A stretch of DNA of 64,000 nucleotides. Origin: Streptomyces sp. CNH099. Its GTDB lineage: Bacteria; Actinomycetota; Actinomycetes; Streptomycetales; Streptomycetaceae. The notes beneath the pieces are model-generated. The model was not told the DNA's origin and searched no databases. It saw only the letters and a program-made list of their open reading frames with translations. Below, piece after piece: positions 1-8,983 of the stretch. Made by a program: the position numbers and the translations under genes. Numbering within the stretch: the first letter of the stretch is position 1; the number at the start of each line of letters is the position of its first letter. The stretch spans positions 62,001-126,000 of the forward strand of contig AZWL01000006.1 in the NCBI GenBank assembly GCA_000514715.1. Reading direction: 5' to 3'.

Positions 1-569
1 GTCTCCCGGGAGGCGCCGACCAGCTGGGCCAGCTCCTCCTGCGTCAGGTCGTGCACGACGTGGATGCCCTCGTCCGCCTGCACGCCGAAGCGCCGCGAGA
101 GGTCCAGCAGGGCGCGGGCGACGCGGCCCGGGACGTCGGAGAAGACCAGGTCGGACATCTGGTCGTTGGTGCGCCGCAGCCGGCGGGCGACCGCCCGCAG
201 CAGCGCGGAGGCGACCTCGGGGCGGGCGTTCAGCCAGGGCTGGAGGTCGCCGTGGCCGAGGCCCAGCAGCTTGACCTCGGTCAGCGCCGAGGCGGTCGCC
301 GTGCGCGGGCCCGGGTCGAACAGGGACAGCTCGCCGATCAGCTCGCCCGGGCCGAGCACGGCCAGCATGTTCTCGCGGCCGTCGGGGGAGGTGCGGTGGA
401 GCTTGACCTTGCCGTCGGTGACGACGTACAGCCGGTCGCCGGGCTCGCCCTCGTGGAAGAGCGCTTCACCGCGCGACAGCGTCGCCTCGGTCATGGAGGC
501 ACGCAGCTCCGCAGCCTGCTCGTCGTCGAGCGCGGCGAAGAGGGGCGCGCGCCGCAGAACGTCGTCCAC
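1..569 (-). CDS. crp: Crp/Fnr-family transcription regulator, C-terminus outside window
   Basis: This is a cAMP-receptor-type regulator read on the minus strand, with about 189 codons inside the window; the end of its winged helix lies beyond position 1. The N-terminal part is a cyclic-nucleotide-binding beta-roll: the motif GELIGELSLFDPGPRTATA is the phosphate-binding cassette. It is followed by a dimerisation helix and the start of the helix-turn-helix (LTQEELAQLVGASRE). I place the start at GTG 567-569 because AAGGAG lies just upstream and homologues begin the same way (VDDVLRRAPLFAALDD). The synteny partner nth, usually next door, is about 13.5 kb away here. A CRP-box-like palindrome lies about 90 bp upstream, so autoregulation is plausible. 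Confidence 0.93.
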   Translation of the reverse strand, partial: MDDVLRRAPLFAALDDEQAAELRASMTEATLSRGEALFHEGEPGDRLYVVTDGKVKLHRTSPDGRENMLAVLGPGELIGELSLFDPGPRTATASALTEVKLLGLGHGDLQPWLNARPEVASALLRAVARRLRRTNDQMSDLVFSDVPGRVARALLDLSRRFGVQADEGIHVVHDLTQEELAQLVGASRE

Positions 570-992
570 GAGTTCTCTCCTTGTCGGGGTGCCCGGGCGA
601 CCGCGGGCCGTGGCTCGGTCGGCCCGTCGTTTTCCATGATGCCGGACAAGTAAAACAGTGCGATCAGTCACAAGTTTGACGTACCGCAGCGTGAACCGTA
701 CGCCAGGGGTCCGATTGGCGGCACTTTTCCGGTGGCCTTCGGCGGGTGCCCGGCGGGTTGCGCGGGGGCGCGCGGAGGGGCGCGGAGGCCCGGGCGGGCG
801 CTCAACAAGCCGGTCGGGGCGCCCTCGCGCGGGGTGCGCGGGTTGACCCGTACGGCCCCATTCCGCTCTCAGCGAACGCACCTCCCGGAATCCGACAATA
901 CGGACATCGTGCCGCGGTGTCAGCGCCCTGTGCGCGCCGTGCCAGCGGCCCTCGGCACGCTCCTTCCCGCAGACCGAGAAGGAGACACCCCT
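570..992. other. Divergent intergenic region between crp and the DrrA-like gene
   Basis: This 423-base stretch separates two divergent genes and has no credible gene. The part nearest crp (about 640-690) is AT-richer than its surroundings and probably holds the crp promoter. The part from about 720 to 860 is very GC-rich and I see nothing definite in it. The DrrA-like gene has its own ribosome-binding site (GAAGGAG) at about 978-984. Confidence 0.6.
657..672. promoter_or_regulatory. Candidate CRP box upstream of crp
   Basis: On the minus strand the site reads TGTGA-CTGATC-GCACT. It resembles the actinobacterial CRP consensus TGTGA-N6-TCACA, with a perfect left arm and a 3/5 right arm. It sits about 90 bases upstream of the crp start codon in the AT-richer part of the intergenic region, where autoregulation by Crp would act. 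This is a motif match by eye only. Confidence 0.4.
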
Positions 993-2021
993 ATGACCCA
1001 CGCATTCCGGGCCGAGGGCCTGGTCAAACGGTTCGGCGCGACGACCGCGCTGGCCGGCATCGACCTCGCGGCCCGGCAGGGCACCGTCCTCGGCGTCCTC
1101 GGCCCCAACGGTGCCGGCAAGACCACGGCCGTACGCATCCTCGCCACCCTCCTCCGCCCCGACGAGGGCGTCGCGACCGTCGGCGGCCTCGACGTCGTAC
1201 GCGACGCCGGCGAGGTGCGCCGGCTCATCGGGCTCACCGGCCAGTACGCCTCGGTGGACGAGGACCTGACCGGCACCGAGAACCTCGTGCTCATCGGCCG
1301 GCTCCTCGACATGCGCACCGCCGACGCGCGGGCGCGCGCCCGCGAGCTGCTCGCGTACTTCGAGCTGGCCGAGGCCGCCGGCCGCCCGGTGAAGACGTAC
1401 TCCGGCGGCATGCGCCGCCGCCTCGACCTCGCCGCCTCCCTCGTCGGCCGGCCCGACGTCATCTACCTCGACGAGCCGACGACGGGCCTGGACCCGGTGC
1501 GCCGCGAGGACGTCTGGGGCATCGTGCGCTCCCTCGTCGGGGACGGGGTGACCGTGCTGCTCACCACCCAGTACCTGGAGGAGGCCGACGCGCTCGCCGA
1601 CGAGATCTCCGTCATCGACCACGGCCGGGTCATCGCCCACGGCACCCCGGCGGAGCTGAAGCAGCGCGTCGGCGGCCGCCACCTCGACGTGCGCCCGCTG
1701 GACCCGGCGCGGCTGCTGGAGTCGGCCGGGATCCTGGCGGCGGTGGCCGGGGCCCACCCGGAGTCGCCGACGCGCGGCATGCTGACCGTTCCCGTCGAGG
1801 GCGACGGGATGCTCACCGCGGCCGTACGCCGCCTCGACGAGGCCGGGATCGCGGTGGCCGAGCTGTCGCTGCGGCTGCCCGACCTGGACGACGTGTTCTT
1901 CACGCTCACCGGCCGCGGCACGGCCGCCCCGGCCGGGACCGCCGCTGGGCCCGCTCCCGGTTCCGGGCCCGGGACCGCCGACGCCGGCGGCACGACCCAG
2001 ATCGAGGAGCCCGTCCGATGA
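993..2021 (+). CDS. DrrA-type ABC exporter ATP-binding protein
   Basis: The 342-residue nucleotide-binding protein belongs to a daunorubicin-resistance (DrrA) type ABC exporter. It has a Walker A motif (GPNGAGKTTA), an ABC signature (YSGGMRRRLDLA), Walker B (VIYLDEPTTGLDP) and the C-terminal extension typical of DrrA proteins, ending in a low-complexity Ala/Gly/Pro tail. The start ATG is chosen because GAAGGAG precedes it; an in-frame upstream extension reaches 732 but lacks that signal. It is translationally coupled (ATGA) to the permease gene, so the two form one exporter. The substrate cannot be told from sequence; drugs or secondary metabolites are usual. No dedicated regulator is adjacent. 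Confidence 0.93.
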   Translation: MTHAFRAEGLVKRFGATTALAGIDLAARQGTVLGVLGPNGAGKTTAVRILATLLRPDEGVATVGGLDVVRDAGEVRRLIGLTGQYASVDEDLTGTENLVLIGRLLDMRTADARARARELLAYFELAEAAGRPVKTYSGGMRRRLDLAASLVGRPDVIYLDEPTTGLDPVRREDVWGIVRSLVGDGVTVLLTTQYLEEADALADEISVIDHGRVIAHGTPAELKQRVGGRHLDVRPLDPARLLESAGILAAVAGAHPESPTRGMLTVPVEGDGMLTAAVRRLDEAGIAVAELSLRLPDLDDVFFTLTGRGTAAPAGTAAGPAPGSGPGTADAGGTTQIEEPVR

Positions 2022-2839
2022 CCACGCTCACCGCACCCGAGCGGACTGCCGCGCCGTCCCGCCGGGAGGGCGCCGCGCGCCCCTTCGCCCTCGTCCGCCA
2101 CAGCGTCGCGCTCGCCGGCCGCAGCCTGGTCAAGACCGCGCGCACGCCCGAGCAGCTGATCGACGTGACGCTGCAGCCGATCCTGTTCGTCATCATGTTC
2201 CTGTACCTGCTCGGCGGGGCGGTCGCCGGCTCGACGCAGGAGTACCTGCAGACGCTGCTGCCGGCGCTCATGGTGATGAGCACCGTCTTCGCCTCCGTCC
2301 AGACCGGCATCAACCTCAACGACGACATCAAGAAGGGCATCTTCGACCGCTTCCGGAGCATGCCCATCGCCCGCTCCGCGCCGCTGATCGGCTCGGTGCT
2401 CGGGGACCTGATCCGGTTCGTGATCCTGATAGTGGTGCAGCTCGGCTTCGGTTACGCGGTGGGCTTCCGGATCGAGACCGGTCCGCTGTCGGCGCTGGCG
2501 GCCTGCCTGCTGGTGATGTTCTTCGCGTTCTGTCTGACGTGGGTGTTCGTGCTGATCGGGATGCTGGCGCGGGAGCCGGGGGCGGTGCAGGGCATCGGCT
2601 TCATGGCGATGTTCCCGCTGACCTTCGGGACCAACGTACTGGTCCCCACCGACACCCTGCCCGGCTGGCTGCAGGCGTGGGTCGACGCCAACCCGGTGAC
2701 GGCGGTGATGGAGACCGCGCGCGGGCTGATGGTCGGGGGCGCGGTCGCGGGACCGGTGCTGGAGACGGTGCTGTGGAGCGCGGCGGTGCTCGCGGTGTTC
2801 TTCCCGCTGGCGGTACGGGCCTACCGGCGGCGCACCTAG
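2018..2839 (+). CDS. DrrB-type ABC-2 exporter permease
   Basis: The 273-residue membrane protein is the partner of the preceding ATPase. About six hydrophobic segments are visible, starting with the one at LQPILFVIMFLYLLGGAVAG, and the ABC-2 family pattern near FDRFRSMPIARSAPLIGSVLGD is present. The start ATG overlaps the ATPase stop codon as ATGA, which fixes the start. The gene converges on the SARP regulator, and the two stop codons share the palindrome CTAG (2836-2839): this gene ends in TAG on the plus strand and the regulator ends in TAG on the minus strand. Confidence 0.93.
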   Translation: MTTLTAPERTAAPSRREGAARPFALVRHSVALAGRSLVKTARTPEQLIDVTLQPILFVIMFLYLLGGAVAGSTQEYLQTLLPALMVMSTVFASVQTGINLNDDIKKGIFDRFRSMPIARSAPLIGSVLGDLIRFVILIVVQLGFGYAVGFRIETGPLSALAACLLVMFFAFCLTWVFVLIGMLAREPGAVQGIGFMAMFPLTFGTNVLVPTDTLPGWLQAWVDANPVTAVMETARGLMVGGAVAGPVLETVLWSAAVLAVFFPLAVRAYRRRT

Positions 2840-5800
2840 GGACCGTGCGGGACGGCGCCCTCGCCCGCCGCGGTGCCGGAGGCCCCCGCGGCGTCCGCGT
2901 CCGCGTCCGTGTCCGTGTCTGCGGCGTCCGCGTCCGCGGCCGCGGTCACGTACGCGCGCAGCAGCTCGATCGCGTCGCCCTGCTTGAGCGCGGCGCCGCG
3001 GGCCCGGGCCGGCTCGAAGCCCGCGCCGAGTTCGCGGCGCAGCCGGCCGGCGAGCAGGGCGGCGTCCGGCAGCGCGACGTCGCCGACTCCGCGGACGGCG
3101 TCGGCCGCGCCGAGGAGTTCGGCGGCGCGGGCGGCCGCCGGCGGACCCGGCGCCGGACCCGCCGCCGCCAGCGTCGCCGCGCCGACCCCGGCGATCGCCA
3201 CCACCGGCATGTCCTTCACCCCGACGGCGACGTCGAGCGCCGTCGCCAGCTCCGTACGCGCACCGGCCAGGTCCCCCCGTACGCAGGCCAGCAGCCCCCT
3301 GCCCGTCCGTACGATCGCCTCGATCTGCGGCACCGCCACCGTCCCCCGCCGCAGCATCGCCAGCGACTCCTCGTACCACCGCGCCGCCTCGGCCCACTCC
3401 CCCGCGCACCGCGCGAAGTCGCCGAGGGCGTAGCGGCACAGCGCCGCGACGTGCGAGCGCCCGTCGCGCGCCGCCGTACGCAACACGCGGTGCAGCTCCG
3501 CGCGCGCCGCCTCCGTGCGCCCCTGCGCCGCGTCGAGCTGGGCGAGCCGGACGCGCAGCTGCCCCACGTCGTCCTCGGCGCGCACCTCGCGCATCAGCCG
3601 CAGCGCCTCCTCGTACCCCGACCGCGCCCGCTCCGTGTCCCCCAGCAGCGCCCGGAACTCGCTGAGCTGGTGCAGCGCCATCGCCAGGCCCCACCGGTCG
3701 CCGGCCTCGCGGAACCCGTCCGCCGCCGCCACCAGGTCCTCCGCCACCCCGGGCGCGTACCCCCGGTTCTCCCGGAACGCGGCCCGGATCATCCGCAGCA
3801 GCGCCCGCGCCCACGGGTCCGGGTGCCCGAGCCGCGCGTCGATCGCCGCGAGCCCGCGCTCCTCGTCGTCCGTGAACACCGCGATGCCCGGCTCCAGCAC
3901 CGCCAGCATCGGGTGCCCCGCCTCCGGGTCGACGCGCGCCACCAGCGCCGTCAGCTGCTCGATGGTCTCCGCGCTGGGCCGGGTCTGGCCGGCGGTGGCC
4001 GAGTTGATCAGGTAGAAGCCCAGGGCGACGGCGTGCGGTTCGAGGGGAGGGTCGCCGGGGACGTCGAGGGCGAGGCGCAGCCAGTCGGCGGCCTCGGTGT
4101 GGTTGCCGAGGATCGTCCAGTAGATGCCGAGGGCGGCCACCAGGCGTACGGCGGTCCCGGCGTCCTCGGCGTCGATGGCGTGGCGCAGGGCCGCGAGGAG
4201 GTTGTCGTGCTCGGCGTCGAGCAGGGCGATCCAGCCGAGCTGGTCGCGGCCGCGGATCTGCGGGTCCGCGGTCTCCGCCAGCCGGAGGAAGTACGCGGCG
4301 TGGGCGGCCCGTACGCGGTCGAGGTCGCCGGCCTCGGCGAGGCGGTCGCGGCCGAACTCGCGGATGGTCTCCAGCATGCGGTAGCGCGGACCGGCGCCCG
4401 GCTCAGCCTGCGCGCCGTGCGCGCCGTGCGTGCCCCGCGTGCCCTGCGATGCTTCCGCGATCTGCAGCAGGGACTTGTCGGCGAGCGCGGCGAGCAGGTC
4501 GAGCGCGGTGACGACGTCCATGCCGCACACCCCCGCGACGGACTCGGGCGTCGCCCCGCCGGGGAAGACCGACAGCCACTCCGCGAGCCGCCGCTCCTCG
4601 TCGTCGAGCAGTTCCCAGCTCCAGGCGACGACGGCCTGGAGCGTACGGTGCCGGGGCAGCGCGGTCCGGCTGCCGGTGGTCAGCAGCCGGAACCGGTTGT
4701 CCAGACGGGCGGCGACCTGCTCGACGGGCAGCGAACGCAGCCGGGCCGCGGCCAGCTCGATGGCCAGCGGCAGGCCGTCGAGGCGGCGGCAGATCTCGGC
4801 GACGGCGGCGGCGTTGCCGGGGCCGACGGCGAAGTCGGGGCGGGCGGCGCGGGCGCGGTCGGCGAAGAGCCGCACGGCGGGGGCGGCGGCGGGAGCGGGG
4901 GCGCGGGCGGCCGGCGTGTCCGGCGTGTCCGGCCGGCGCGGGGCCTCCGGCGCCGGCAGGCCCAGGGGCGGGACGGGGCACAGGGCCTCGCCGTCGATGC
5001 CCAGCGGCTCGCGGCTGGTGGCGAGGACGCGCAGCTCGGGGCAGCGGCGCAGGAGGTGGTCGGCGAGGTGGGCGGCGGCGGAGACGACGTGCTCGCAGTT
5101 GTCGAGCAGGAGGGTGGTGGGCGCGGCGGCGAGGGTGTCGGTGAGCCGGGTCAGCACGTCGCGCGGGGGGAGGTGGCGGTTGTCGAGTACGGCGGTCTCG
5201 CGCTGGCCGAGGGCGCCGAGCACGGCGAACGGAACGTCGTCGCCGCCGGTCACCGGCGCGAGTTCGACGAGCCAGACGCCGCCGGGGGAGTCGTCCAGCA
5301 GCCCGGCGGCGGCGGTCGTGGCCAGCCGGGTCTTGCCGGCGCCGCCGGGGCCGGTGAGGGTGACGAGCCGCGAGCCGCCGAGCAGCGCGCGCACCCGGCG
5401 CAGCTCGTCGTCGCGGCCGACGAAGCTGGTGAGGGCGGCGCGCAGGTTGGTACGGGCCGGCGGCGCGGGTTCGCCGGGGGCGCGCGGGGCGGCGCCGGTG
5501 CCCGGGGCGGAGGGGGCGCCGCCGTCCCGCCGGGTACGGTACGGACCGCCCGCGTCGCCGGGACCCCCGGCGCCGCCCCACCCCGCGACGTCGCCCCGCA
5601 GCACCGCCGTGTGCAGTTCCCGCAGCCGCTCCGACGGATCCGCGCCCAGCTCCTCCGCCAGGAGCGCGCGGTACTCCTCGTACGCCGCCAGCGCCTCCGG
5701 CTGGCGCCCCGCCGCGCACAGCGCGCGGATCAGCAGTGCGCGCGGGCGCTCGCGCAGGGGGTGCGCCGTCGTCAGCGCCTCCAGCTCGGGGACCGCGGCT

Positions 5801-6396
5801 CCGGGGCGTCCGGCGGTGTGCCCGCCGTCCGCCGGACCTCCGGCGGAACCCTCGCCAGGGCCCTCTGCGGGGCCGCGACCGGGGACGTCCCCGGCGAGGC
5901 CGGCCTCGATGTGGTCCTCGGTGGCCGCCAGCCGCAGCTCCTCCAGCCGGTACGCGGGCGCCGCCGCGAACGGCGTGTCCGCCACGTCCGCCAGCGCGGG
6001 CCCCCGCCACAGCGCCAGCGCCTCGGCCAGCCGCCGCCGCGCGCCCGCGGGGTCGCCCGCCGCCAGCGCCTCGCGCCCGGCGTGCGCCAGCCGCTCGAAA
6101 CGTACGGCGTCCACCGCCTCCGGCGGCAGCGCGAGGCGGTAGCCGGCGGGCCCGTACACGAGGGCGTCGGCCCGGCCGAGCGTCCGGCGGAGGCGGGAGA
6201 CGAGGGACTGCAGCGCGTTGCCGGGGTCGGCGGGGGCGGCGTCGCCCCACAGGTCCTCGGCGAGCAGCACCGTGCCGACGTACCGGCCGGGGTCGAGGGC
6301 GAGCCGGACGAGCAGGGCGCGCAGCCGCCCGCCGGCGATCTCCACCGGCGCCCCGCCGACCGCCACCTCAAGCGGACCCAGCACTCCGATGCGCAC
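2836..6396 (-). CDS. AfsR/SARP-family transcription regulator with NB-ARC and TPR domains
   Basis: This 1186-residue protein has the full AfsR-like layout: an OmpR-type winged helix at about residues 1-95 (VRIGVLGPLEVAVGG at the start), a bacterial transcriptional activator domain at about 100-290, an NTPase domain with P-loop GPGGAGKTR around K355 and a LLLDNCEHV Walker-B-like motif, and a long C-terminal TPR region. I start at GTG 6394-6396 because SARP proteins begin exactly at this V/M-R-IGVLGPLEV sequence. It lies downstream of, and codirectional with, the 2-methylisoborneol genes, separated by about 220 bp, so it may read from its own promoter or theirs. Its targets are unknown; the adjacent terpene genes or the convergent exporter are the natural candidates. 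Confidence 0.9.
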   Translation of the reverse strand: MRIGVLGPLEVAVGGAPVEIAGGRLRALLVRLALDPGRYVGTVLLAEDLWGDAAPADPGNALQSLVSRLRRTLGRADALVYGPAGYRLALPPEAVDAVRFERLAHAGREALAAGDPAGARRRLAEALALWRGPALADVADTPFAAAPAYRLEELRLAATEDHIEAGLAGDVPGRGPAEGPGEGSAGGPADGGHTAGRPGAAVPELEALTTAHPLRERPRALLIRALCAAGRQPEALAAYEEYRALLAEELGADPSERLRELHTAVLRGDVAGWGGAGGPGDAGGPYRTRRDGGAPSAPGTGAAPRAPGEPAPPARTNLRAALTSFVGRDDELRRVRALLGGSRLVTLTGPGGAGKTRLATTAAAGLLDDSPGGVWLVELAPVTGGDDVPFAVLGALGQRETAVLDNRHLPPRDVLTRLTDTLAAAPTTLLLDNCEHVVSAAAHLADHLLRRCPELRVLATSREPLGIDGEALCPVPPLGLPAPEAPRRPDTPDTPAARAPAPAAAPAVRLFADRARAARPDFAVGPGNAAAVAEICRRLDGLPLAIELAAARLRSLPVEQVAARLDNRFRLLTTGSRTALPRHRTLQAVVAWSWELLDDEERRLAEWLSVFPGGATPESVAGVCGMDVVTALDLLAALADKSLLQIAEASQGTRGTHGAHGAQAEPGAGPRYRMLETIREFGRDRLAEAGDLDRVRAAHAAYFLRLAETADPQIRGRDQLGWIALLDAEHDNLLAALRHAIDAEDAGTAVRLVAALGIYWTILGNHTEAADWLRLALDVPGDPPLEPHAVALGFYLINSATAGQTRPSAETIEQLTALVARVDPEAGHPMLAVLEPGIAVFTDDEERGLAAIDARLGHPDPWARALLRMIRAAFRENRGYAPGVAEDLVAAADGFREAGDRWGLAMALHQLSEFRALLGDTERARSGYEEALRLMREVRAEDDVGQLRVRLAQLDAAQGRTEAARAELHRVLRTAARDGRSHVAALCRYALGDFARCAGEWAEAARWYEESLAMLRRGTVAVPQIEAIVRTGRGLLACVRGDLAGARTELATALDVAVGVKDMPVVAIAGVGAATLAAAGPAPGPPAAARAAELLGAADAVRGVGDVALPDAALLAGRLRRELGAGFEPARARGAALKQGDAIELLRAYVTAAADADAADTDTDADADAAGASGTAAGEGAVPHGP

Positions 6397-6615
6397 GCAT
6401 GCCAGCCTCTCACGCACCCCGCGAGCGGCCGATCTCCTTTGCCCGCACCTGAACCGCGCCGGGCCCGGCCCCCCGGCTTCCTGGCCCTCGGCCCCCCGGC
6501 CCCCGGACACCGGCGCCGGTGCGGACGCGGACACCGGCGCCGGCGCCGTCCCGGTGGGCCCGTCGGCCGCGGGCGCCCACCGGGCGGGCCGGGATCGGAT
6601 CCGACCGGGCCCCGG

Positions 6616-7470
6616 TCAGACCCGATCCGCGGCGATCAGCAGGTACTGGAAGCTCCCGCTGCGGTACGCCGTGAGGAACGCCTCCTCGATCCCCGTGGCG
6701 ACCGGGGACTGCGCGCGCAGCTCCCAGTACGGGATCGTCGCCTCGGTCAGGTCGATGACCTCCGCGGGCACCAGCCGGTGCGCCGCCATCTCCTTGAAGT
6801 ACGTCGACCGCGGGTGGACGTGGCAGATGTAGTGCGCGTTGATCTGGCTGACCGCGCGGGACGGCAGCCCGTACGCGTCGTTGTAGCAGCCGGTGATGGT
6901 CACGTACCGGCCGCCGCGCGCGAGCAGCCGCGCGTGCTCCTCGAAGAGCTGCGCCAACTCCACGTACATCGTGCTCTCGTTGTTCCAGATCCCGCGGAAC
7001 GCGCCCTTCTCGAAGCCCGTGTCGAGCATGTTCTTCAGATGGAAGCGCACCGCGTTCCCGATGCCGCGGCGCTGCACCTGGTCGTTGGCGAAGGCGACCT
7101 GGGACTGCGAGATCGAGATGCCGTCGACGCGGCAGCCGAACCGCTCGTGTGCCATGAAGCTGGTGCCGCCGCGGCCGGAGCCGGCGTCGAGCAGCCGGGC
7201 GGCGGGGTCGGGCGCGCCGAGGTGGTCCAGCAGGAGGGTGGCCTGCGCGGTCTCCAGGCGGTGCATCTCCGCGATGATCCGGGCCTCCCTGGTCTCCTCC
7301 GGGCCCTCCAGCACGGACCGGTCGACCTCGCCGATGCCGTAGTGGTGGTGGTACGTCCCGCTGACGTCGCCGAGCCGCAGGTTGACCGGGTCCTTCTCGC
7401 GGTTCCAGTAGTCGGCGATGGAGTGCTGGTAGGGACTGGTGAGGACGTTCGTGTCGGCGGCTGCCGCCAT
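6616..7470 (-). CDS. Geranyl diphosphate 2-C-methyltransferase (2-MIB pathway)
   Basis: This 284-residue SAM-dependent enzyme methylates geranyl diphosphate at C2 to give 2-methyl-GPP, the committed step of 2-methylisoborneol synthesis. SAM motif I is LLDAGSGRGG, and the family-typical segments VDGISISQSQVAFAN, GIWNNESTMYVEL and CHVHPRSTYFKEMA are present. The length matches known enzymes. ATG at 7468-7470 has CTAAGGAG nine bases upstream. It follows the terpene synthase on the same strand with a 128-bp gap, so the two form an operon in the order synthase then methyltransferase, as in other Streptomyces. The cyclic-nucleotide-binding gene that usually heads this operon is absent. Confidence 0.95.
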   Translation of the reverse strand: MAAAADTNVLTSPYQHSIADYWNREKDPVNLRLGDVSGTYHHHYGIGEVDRSVLEGPEETREARIIAEMHRLETAQATLLLDHLGAPDPAARLLDAGSGRGGTSFMAHERFGCRVDGISISQSQVAFANDQVQRRGIGNAVRFHLKNMLDTGFEKGAFRGIWNNESTMYVELAQLFEEHARLLARGGRYVTITGCYNDAYGLPSRAVSQINAHYICHVHPRSTYFKEMAAHRLVPAEVIDLTEATIPYWELRAQSPVATGIEEAFLTAYRSGSFQYLLIAADRV

Positions 7471-7598
7471 GGGCGTTCTCCTTAGGAGGGCGTGCTGAGC
7501 GTGCTGGGCTGCTGAGGTGCGGTCGAGCGCGTGCCGGCCCGGGACACGTGGGACGCGCGGGACGGGCAGACAGGCAGACGGGCAGACGGGCGGGCTCG

Positions 7599-8804
7599 TC
7601 AGGCGGGCTGGTAGCGCGCGCTGGTGGCGTGCCACTCCTTGCAGCCGCCCATCCAGGCCCACACCCCGGCCAGGAAGCGGCCGAGCTGCGGCGAGCCGGC
7701 CGCCGCCAGGGCCGCGGCCTCCGCCTCGTAGGTGTGCATCAGCTCGTCGTGGATCAGAGCCGTGCGGTCCACCGCCTCCTGGAGGGTGCAGCCCTCCTCG
7801 GCGACGATCAGGTTGGGCAGGTTGGTGTCCGTGGGGTCTTCCTTCGCCATCGAGTACAGGTCGTTGAGGAGCACGCTGGCGGTGCCGGCGTAGAGGTAGG
7901 TGCGGCGGACCCGGGCGTCGGCGAACTCGTCGGGCGGCAGCTCGTACCCGCCGACGGGGTCGACCAGGACCATGCACGGGAAGAACGCGTTCTCGTAGCG
8001 GTGCAGCAGGTACTCCCAGACGGCGGGGGTGCGCTCCGACGCGCGCCACTCGGCCTCCTGGCCGTACGCGACGAACATGACGGCCAGCTCGTGCCGCAGC
8101 CGGGCGACCTGGGTGGGGCCCGCGTACCGCGAGAGGTGCGCGAGGGCGGAGCGGAAGGCGCGCAGCACCGGCTCGCGCTGGACGGTCTCCTCGAACCGCG
8201 GCAGGTAGCGCGCGGGGAGGCGCACGGGGTCGACGACGGCGTGCGCCAGCGCCAGCCGCGGGCCGAGCAGGGCGGGGTCCGGGTCGTCCCCCTCGTCCAC
8301 CCAGTGGTCGTCGACGGACCACTCCGACAGGCCGCACTTGGCGGCGGCCAGCAGCCGGTCGGGGTCGTCGCAGTCGGGGTGGGCGAGCATGAAGAGGCGG
8401 CCGAACTGGTGGGAGCGGAGGCGGTCGATGCGGCCGGTGAAGATGCCGACCTCCTCGGCCCATGCGACCAGGCGCTCGTTGACCTCCTCGCCGAGAGCGG
8501 GGTCGTCGCGGAGGGCGTCGGGGCAGTGCAGCGGCGGGATGCGCACGCCGCCGCGCTCGGTGTGCCCGTCGGGCGCGGCCGCGGGGGAGCCGGGCCCGGC
8601 TTCGGCCGCGGGCCCGGCTCCCGTTCCGGTACGGGCGGAGGGCTCCGCCCCGGGCGGCGGCGCGGCCTGGGGCGCGTACGCCGGCAGCGGGCGCGCGGCG
8701 GCGGTGCCGAGGCCCGTGGGACCGGGGGGCAGGAGGGCGCGGAGTGCTGCTTCGGTCGTGCGCGGCACACCGGCCTCCGCGGAAGCCGGCGAAGAGATCG
8801 TCAT
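7599..8804 (-). CDS. 2-Methylisoborneol synthase (class I terpene cyclase)
   Basis: This 401-residue cyclase converts 2-methyl-GPP into 2-methylisoborneol. The Asp-rich metal motif is DDHWVD (D165-D170), and the NSE-type triad is NDLYSMAKE (N314, S318, E322). The Pro/Ala-rich, disordered N-terminus of about 100 residues is typical of 2-MIB synthases. The C-terminal WAWMGGCKEWHATSARY segment is also characteristic of this subfamily rather than of geosmin or pentalenene synthases. The start ATG lies at 8802-8804; I see no strong ribosome-binding site. The gene diverges from the TetR-type regulator at 8984, with 179 bp between them holding a palindromic operator candidate. Confidence 0.94.
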   Translation of the reverse strand: MTISSPASAEAGVPRTTEAALRALLPPGPTGLGTAAARPLPAYAPQAAPPPGAEPSARTGTGAGPAAEAGPGSPAAAPDGHTERGGVRIPPLHCPDALRDDPALGEEVNERLVAWAEEVGIFTGRIDRLRSHQFGRLFMLAHPDCDDPDRLLAAAKCGLSEWSVDDHWVDEGDDPDPALLGPRLALAHAVVDPVRLPARYLPRFEETVQREPVLRAFRSALAHLSRYAGPTQVARLRHELAVMFVAYGQEAEWRASERTPAVWEYLLHRYENAFFPCMVLVDPVGGYELPPDEFADARVRRTYLYAGTASVLLNDLYSMAKEDPTDTNLPNLIVAEEGCTLQEAVDRTALIHDELMHTYEAEAAALAAAGSPQLGRFLAGVWAWMGGCKEWHATSARYQPA

Positions 8805-8908
8805 ACTTCGACGCTAGGCATCTGCGCGGAGTGCGGCAATCGCTCGAAAGAGTAGGCATAAAAGGGGGATTGGCAGGGTGGAGGGCTCTTCGTGAAACCC
8901 CTCCGGGT

Positions 8909-8967
8909 GGAACGGTTGCGTTTCTCCCGGGCACGGCATAGCGTGATGGTACGAAACCGTTCCGTAC
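8909..8967. promoter_or_regulatory. Candidate TetR operator region between tpc-like and tetR genes
   Basis: A near-perfect 19-bp palindrome lies at 8949-8967: GTACGAAAC-C-GTTCCGTAC, with eight of nine arm positions paired. It is only 16 bp upstream of the TetR-type gene. A second, inverted partial copy (GGAACGGTTGCGT, 8909-8921) matches the reverse complement of 8951-8963 in twelve of thirteen positions. TetR proteins bind palindromes of this length in their own promoters. The second copy could extend control to the divergent 2-MIB operon. Confidence 0.55.
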
Positions 8968-8983
8968 GATAAGGATCCCCGCC

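Noticed and set aside
2539..7485. A 1648-codon plus-strand frame opposite the SARP and methyltransferase genes.
   Set aside because: It is Gly/Arg/Ala/Val-rich, domain-free and antisense to well-supported genes; GC-rich DNA leaves such frames open.
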